A stretch of 54,342 bases of DNA, taken from NCBI GenBank assembly GCA_017536445.1, contig JAFXHJ010000011.1, forward strand, positions 1-54,342. The letters are read 5' to 3'. A program made the translations under genes and the position numbers. Source of the stretch: Clostridia bacterium. GTDB taxonomy: Bacteria; Bacillota; Clostridia; TANB77; CAG-465. Of the stretch, positions 51,301 to 54,342 are shown piece after piece; the first letter of the stretch is position 1, and the number at the start of each line of letters is the position of its first letter. Under the pieces are notes generated by a model. The model saw only the letters and a list, made by a program, of their open reading frames with translations, did not search any database and was not told where the DNA came from.

Positions 51301-52941
51301 GAAGATGCTGCTGGAAATAAAACTAAAGCAGTAGAATCAACAAACTTTACAATAGTAAAGACTGAAGAAAGAGATTCGATTCCACCAGTAGTTAAAATAA
51401 CTTCTGTAAAACCTGAAACAATATATGCTAATGGAACAGTAAAATATACTGTAACCTTTGCAGATAATATAAAAGTAACAGAAGTAAATCTATATGCAAG
51501 TAAAATAAAAACAATGGGATTCGATGCAGATGTGTCTGTAAAGATGAACGGAGTAAAATCAGCTGAAATAACACTTAAGAATATAAAAGGAACAGTAGGA
51601 AACAATAAATATATCGTTATTGCATCAGGTGTAGCGCTAGATGCTGAGGGAAACAGATCTAAAGAAGCAACGGGACCAAAATTCAGTATAATTGAAAAGG
51701 CAAATCCTAAACCAGACGTTCCAACTAAGCCTGGAAGCGATAGCGAAGAAGATGCATTAAGACCAATAATAATTGAAAAAGTTAATTGTATTGACGATTT
51801 AAAATTAATCGGAGATATAAATAAAGAAATAGATTATTTTGCATCATGGTTAAAAACAGAAAAAGATGAGAATTTATTATTCCCACAAGAACAAAACTAT
51901 GTAGCTAAAAATGATGAAATGACATATATTGTAGAATACTTTAATGGAAGCACAGCTACAGCAGAAAACGTTAAATTTGAGTTAACAATACCATATGGTG
52001 TAAAAGTACTTGAAATAAACGGTGGCGGAAAAGTAACTAGCGTAACAGATGACGCTACTATAGTAACTTGGAATATGGGAAATATTAAAGCATATGCTGC
52101 TTCAGCGGGAACAGGATATTGTAGACTATATGTTAAGGTTAAATTCTTACAAAATGTAGAATTAGAATCAAGCAAGAATATTTCAGAAGTGTTCTTTGCG
52201 ACATTAAAAACGGTAGCTAACGATAGCAATTCTTACTCATACATGAGACAATTATTTATAGATCTAACAGAAGGAAAAGTAGGAACATATAATAAATCTT
52301 TAGTTTCAATAGATGCTTTAAATGAAGTTAGACCAAACGAAGAAATAACAAGAGCAGAATTTGCTAAATTATTAGCAGATGCTGGAATTATTGAAGTCGA
52401 CTATAAGAGTAAAGCGTATAAAAACTTTAAAGATTATGAAATGATACCATCATACGCAAGAGCGGCGGTAGCAGCTTTAGCGAAAGCAGAAATAATAAAA
52501 CCTTATGCAGACGGGACATTTAAACCATATAATCCGATTTTAATGGAAGATGCTATGCAGATATTAGCAGAAGCTGCGGCTCATATGACAAACCAAAAAT
52601 TAGCAGTTTCTAAACCAGTATTCTTGTATACTGAAGCATTAACAGGAAAAGACGGAGAAGTATCTCCTAAGAAAGATTATATAATGGAACTAATGAGACA
52701 AAATGTGATTTCTAGTGATGAATCAAATCCTGATTCATATGTACTAAGAAGAGAGGCTGTAGAAATGGTTAATAGCTTGGCATTTAGAGGTCCAGCAGTA
52801 CAAACTCTAGAGGAAAACGAATTAAAATTCGCAAAAGTTAGAGAGAATAATGTTGTATTCTATAATGTTGTAGAAGCTATGGAAAAAACAAACTATGTAT
52901 ATGACTATAAATTATGGCAAGATATAGTTGATATAAAATAG
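48316..52941 (+). CDS. Large surface protein with ten Ig-like repeats and C-terminal SLH modules
   Basis: A 1541-residue exported protein. The signal peptide is about 1-29 (hydrophobic VAIVLLVAMLI, cleavage near VIAAT). Ten Ig-like repeats of 108-111 residues (about 31-1127) each start near DTTKPSVVISKPSP, contain GGTVKYTVAFSDETKMGTIN, NYVALIGF and TRTVTLTNVQG, and end NAAKDAAGNG..STTFTI. A DUF11-like segment (about 1185-1295) includes YIVEYFNGSTATAENVKFEL. SLH-type modules (about 1334-1475) include VRPNEEITRAEFAKLLADAG and KPYADGTFKPYNP, which would bind pyruvylated cell-wall polysaccharide. The expected role is an S-layer-associated adhesin or stalk. GGAGG lies 9 bases before the ATG. Confidence 0.9.
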   Translation: MNIILKKTVAIVLLVAMLITHTPIYVIAATDTTPPSVVISGLSSSTVAYQGESMSFKVYFSDETAMGDINFNANYVMLVGFTGNVSVSGSGNPKTVTISNINDNSTTANKVMIRAAAAKDAAGNTSKSFSSSAFTITARPDTTKPSVVVSKPSVSSVVEGGSVSYTVTFSDNKGISTNNFNSNYVSLTGFNANISVSGSGNTRTVTLTNVQGAADSDNKISIRANAVKDAAGNGNSAVTSTAFTITAADTTRPSVVISKPSVSSVVEGGSVSYTVTFSDNKGISTNSFSASYVALTGFSANVSVSGSGNTRTVTLTNVQGAADSDNKISIRANAVKDAAGNGNSAVTSTTFAITAADTTKPSVVISKPSPTTVEQGGTVKYTVSFADETKMGTVNFNENYVALIGFTGNVSVTGTGNTRYVTISNITGVADSDNKITIRANAAKDASGNGTIATNSTTFTIVEPVRDTTKPSVVISKPTPMSITEGGTVKYTVAFSDETAMGTINFNENYVALIGFTANVSVSGSGNTRTVTLTNVQGAADSDNKITIRANAAKDAAGNGNVAVSSTTFTITAVPKDTTRPSIIISKPSPISVNEGGTVKYTVVFSDETAMGTINFNENYVSLVGFDANVSVSGSGNTRTVTLTNVQGAADSDNKIVIRAGAAKDAAGNSTVATTSTTFTIVETIKDATRPSVVISKPSPMTVEVGGTVSYTVMFSDETKMGTINFNENYVALIGFSANVSVTGTGNSRVVTLSNIQGDADSNNRIAVRAGAAADAAGNKTVAVESTNFTVTIPAVKDVTPPSVIISNPNPTITEVGGTVKYTVAFSDETKMGTINFNENYVALIGFSANISVSGSGNTRTVTLSNIQGGLDSDNRIAVRAGAAQDAAGNKTKVVESTNFKVIAAPVKDTTVPSVTISAPKPGTIELGETVKYTVKFSDETKMGAVHFNKSYVQLIGFTANVIVTGDGNTRTVTLTNVQGAIDSDNRILVLAGAAEDAAGNKTKAVESTNFTIVKTEERDSIPPVVKITSVKPETIYANGTVKYTVTFADNIKVTEVNLYASKIKTMGFDADVSVKMNGVKSAEITLKNIKGTVGNNKYIVIASGVALDAEGNRSKEATGPKFSIIEKANPKPDVPTKPGSDSEEDALRPIIIEKVNCIDDLKLIGDINKEIDYFASWLKTEKDENLLFPQEQNYVAKNDEMTYIVEYFNGSTATAENVKFELTIPYGVKVLEINGGGKVTSVTDDATIVTWNMGNIKAYAASAGTGYCRLYVKVKFLQNVELESSKNISEVFFATLKTVANDSNSYSYMRQLFIDLTEGKVGTYNKSLVSIDALNEVRPNEEITRAEFAKLLADAGIIEVDYKSKAYKNFKDYEMIPSYARAAVAALAKAEIIKPYADGTFKPYNPILMEDAMQILAEAAAHMTNQKLAVSKPVFLYTEALTGKDGEVSPKKDYIMELMRQNVISSDESNPDSYVLRREAVEMVNSLAFRGPAVQTLEENELKFAKVRENNVVFYNVVEAMEKTNYVYDYKLWQDIVDIK
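48406..51696 (+). repeat. Ten tandem Ig-like repeat units
   Basis: Units begin at the Asp codon at 48406, 48736, 49060, 49384, 49714, 50044, 50374, 50707, 51040 and 51373, giving lengths of 330, 324, 324, 330, 330, 330, 333, 333 and 333 bases. Units two and three are nearly identical at the DNA level; the first and last are most diverged. Confidence 0.85.
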
Positions 52942-52953
52942 CGGAGTAGACAT

Positions 52954-52984
52954 AAAAAGTCAGCAGAAATGTTGACTTTTTATT
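52954..52984 (+). terminator. Terminator of the SLH gene with an embedded -35 element
   Basis: AAAAAGTCAGCA (52954-52965) pairs with TGTTGACTTTTT (52970-52981), one G-U, around a GAAA tetraloop. The TTGACT at 52972-52977 in the right arm is the -35 of the next promoter. Confidence 0.8.
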
Positions 52985-53000
52985 GCGTTTATGTTAAAAT
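52972..53000 (+). promoter_or_regulatory. Promoter of the 53110 membrane protein gene
   Basis: TTGACT (52972-52977), a 17-base spacer and TAAAAT (52995-53000). Confidence 0.7.
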
Positions 53001-53006
53001 ATATAT

Positions 53007-53109
53007 GTATTGAGTCAGTAGTACCAAGGGATAATTCACTTGGTTGGGTCAAGTGAGCTGTTTCTTGTTTTATATATAAAAAATATTTTATAAAGGAGGA
53101 TTTTCCAAG
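53007..53109 (+). promoter_or_regulatory. Leader with mutually exclusive hairpins
   Basis: CCAAG (53024-53028) can pair with CTTGG (53039-53043), or TCACTTG (53036-53042) with CAAGTGA (53050-53056); the two pairings share bases and cannot form together. An AAAGGAGGA site follows before the ATG at 53110. This could be a small regulatory leader. Confidence 0.4.
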
Positions 53110-53988
53110 ATGAAAATTCGCAAAGACTTAGCCCTTGCATTGGCAACTATTGAGGGAGTTATGCTCGCTCTTCTTGTTACAATGCCCGTTTGGTTATTTG
53201 CAGTAACCATCACCCTTACCGTTGTAGCAGCGTTGCTCACAGTGGTAACCATCGTTAATGAACGGAAAGCATCGTTCAATGAAGAAACCGGCAAGCATAG
53301 CTACCGATTCCCTATTTGGAGCTTTGTGATTGGAGCTGTACTTTTGGCCGCGCTTACGGTAGCAATTATGCTCGCATGCAAACGCTTATTTGGATTTGCT
53401 TTAATCCCGCTTGCATGCCTCTTAGTGGCGTTGCTTGTTATTGCCTTCCTTTTGAGGGTAAAGGTAATGAAAGTAATCGTTGCAATCGCGTTGGCGCTGA
53501 TCGTATTGTTCCTTATCAATTACGGTACGTCCTATCTGGTTCATTCGGGAATCGATCTTAATCCAGGTCTTCAGACATCCGCGCCTGCAGATGACGAGTC
53601 TCAAAAACCCAACGATGAGACTGAGAAGCCCGGAAACGAGACTGAGAAGCCTGGTAACGAAAACCAGAATCCCGGTGATGAAACCGATAACCCCGGCAAT
53701 ACCACCACACCCCCTCCTGCTGTAACAGTTAAGATTGACGCGCCTGATACTTTGTCCTATGGCAAGCCGATAACTGTTAAGCTTGAAGGTTGCAAGGTAG
53801 ACGATCTCGTTTTCGGAAACAGCGATTTTATTGCTATTTCTAAGATTTCGGATACCGAAGTAAGTGTTATACTCGTCGGAATTGTTAATGAAACTACTGG
53901 TCAGGTAGAAATCGTTCCTGCTTCCGGCTATATCACTATTACGGATAGCGTTTCCGGTGAGAATGTAACAATCAACATTGTTGAGTAA
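53110..53988 (+). CDS. Membrane protein with a wall-spanning linker and small outer domain; first of a tandem paralogue pair
   Basis: A 292-residue protein, not recognised. Four hydrophobic segments: two near the N-terminus (about 8-28 and 30-48), then about 68-90 and 93-140 with short breaks. An outer linker of about 40 residues is built on imperfect E-K-P-G-N-E-T units (ETEKPGNETEKPGNENQ), typical of segments that span the cell wall. A short beta-type domain follows (VTVKIDAPDTLSYGKPITVK ... SGYITITDSVSGENV). The first 60 residues match the partial gene at 54160 (shared PVW, TVV, ARKAS/ERKAS). Codon use is far richer in G and C than the adjacent SLH gene. Confidence 0.7.
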   Translation: MKIRKDLALALATIEGVMLALLVTMPVWLFAVTITLTVVAALLTVVTIVNERKASFNEETGKHSYRFPIWSFVIGAVLLAALTVAIMLACKRLFGFALIPLACLLVALLVIAFLLRVKVMKVIVAIALALIVLFLINYGTSYLVHSGIDLNPGLQTSAPADDESQKPNDETEKPGNETEKPGNENQNPGDETDNPGNTTTPPPAVTVKIDAPDTLSYGKPITVKLEGCKVDDLVFGNSDFIAISKISDTEVSVILVGIVNETTGQVEIVPASGYITITDSVSGENVTINIVE

Positions 53989-54002
53989 TACATTCTAAAG
54001 TC

Positions 54003-54036
54003 ACCCCCACGAACATCATTGTTTGTGGGGGTATTC
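54003..54036 (+). terminator. Hairpin terminator after 53110-53988
   Basis: ACCCCCACGAAC (54003-54014) pairs with GTTTGTGGGGGT (54021-54032), one G-U, around ATCATT; a modest T tract follows. Confidence 0.75.
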
Positions 54037-54045
54037 ATTTTTGAT

Positions 54046-54074
54046 TTGATTTTGAGACAAATTTGTGATATAAT
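54046..54074 (+). promoter_or_regulatory. Promoter of the second membrane paralogue
   Basis: TTGATT (54046-54051), a 17-base spacer and TATAAT (54069-54074). A hairpin CGAGC (54099-54103)/GCTCG (54111-54115) lies in the leader, before an AAAGGAGGA site. Confidence 0.65.
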
Positions 54075-54159
54075 CTATAGTATATTAATCTTTATTATCG
54101 AGCTAAATATGCTCGTTTATATAAACAAAAAATAATTTTTTTAAAAGGAGGATTTCACA

Positions 54160-54342
54160 ATGATGAAATTCAAAAAAGACGTAGTAGCAACCCTGGCAAC
54201 CGTAGCAGCTGTGCTTGTAGCACTGTTTGCAATCTTTGTAACCATCCCCGTATGGTTCGAAGCAGTAGTTATCACCCTCGCAGTAGTTGGTGCATTTATT
54301 ACTGTCAATGAAATCGTGAAAGCAAGAAAAGCTTCTTACGAT
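54160..54342 (+). CDS. Membrane protein, second of a tandem paralogue pair (partial)
   Basis: Sixty-one residues from the ATG at 54160 (8 bases after AAGGAGG) to the right edge, with no stop reached. MMKFKKDVVATLATVAAVLV and FVTIPVWFEAVVITLAVV parallel the N-terminus of the product of 53110-53988 (IRKDLALALATIEGVMLALL; TMPVWLFAVTITLTVV), and both end near (A/E)RKAS(Y/F). Two transmembrane helices are visible. It has its own promoter and G+C-richer codons. Confidence 0.7.
   Translation, partial: MMKFKKDVVATLATVAAVLVALFAIFVTIPVWFEAVVITLAVVGAFITVNEIVKARKASYD

Noticed and set aside
48406-51696. CRISPR-like array in the regularly spaced repeats
   Set aside because: The units are coding, over 320 bases long and in frame within a single protein; there are no short identical repeats with unique spacers and no cas genes.
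48537-52229. Several reverse-strand open frames opposite the SLH protein repeats
   Set aside because: They recur with the repeat period because the codon pattern is repeated; none has a start signal.

Overview
The window is AT-rich DNA from a spore-forming Firmicute, most likely an uncultured gut-type member of the Clostridia. The evidence is a Gram-positive PolC replicase, WalR/WalK-like regulators, FapR, an alpha/beta small acid-soluble spore protein, an SLH-domain surface protein, Shine-Dalgarno sites of the AGGAGG type and sigma-A promoters with 16-18 bp spacers. Three prepilin-like proteins with a GISLIVLVITIIVM- or GVTVLALSIAVAIM-type N-terminus also fit. The exact taxon cannot be settled from the sequence alone. 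No rRNA, tRNA, CRISPR array, insertion sequence or integrase was seen, and no gene-free stretch exceeds about 220 bases.

Layout. 1-1770: tail of an upstream gene, a prepilin-like protein with a six-repeat propeller-like head, and a small reverse-strand orphan. 1987-4919: response regulator, histidine kinase, TatD nuclease. 5096-8794: a NahK-like sugar kinase convergent with gyrA. 8930-10444: a J-domain protein and an orphan. 10679-16867: an envelope cluster (VanW/G5 protein, transglutaminase-like protein, orphan, MurE-type ligase, CPBP protease). 17015-24500: typA, two small cassettes, then the str operon rpsL-rpsG-fusA and tuf. 24623-27384: two tandem small paralogues, a membrane protein, a second prepilin-like protein and an orphan. 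27527-31193: fapR-plsX-acpP-rnc-radical SAM. 31332-35426: rarA-DUF5711-cvpA-LCP. 35619-46669: rpsB-tsf, then dacA (reverse) and a third prepilin-like gene, then frr-cdsA-rseP-polC and hpf. 46734-48106: a cation exchanger and the spore protein on the reverse strand. 48316-54342: a 1541-residue Ig-repeat/SLH surface protein and two tandem paralogous membrane proteins, the last cut by the window edge.

How it fits together. Core translation, lipid and replication operons are split by single-gene units, each with its own promoter, ribosome binding site and hairpin terminator. Many of these units are orphans and several have a codon style richer in G and C than their neighbours. The most unusual biology is at the cell surface: (1) two prepilin-like proteins share a 75%-identical, ungapped 100-residue N-terminal stalk but carry unrelated C-terminal heads, and all three prepilin-like proteins lack the usual Glu at mature position 5; (2) a surface protein has ten Ig-like repeats in near-exact 324-333 bp units; (3) there are two separate tandem families of unrecognised paralogues (24623-25218 and 53110-54342). 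Regulatory DNA is compact, with promoters built into terminator arms and a tuf promoter enclosed by an 11 bp inverted repeat.
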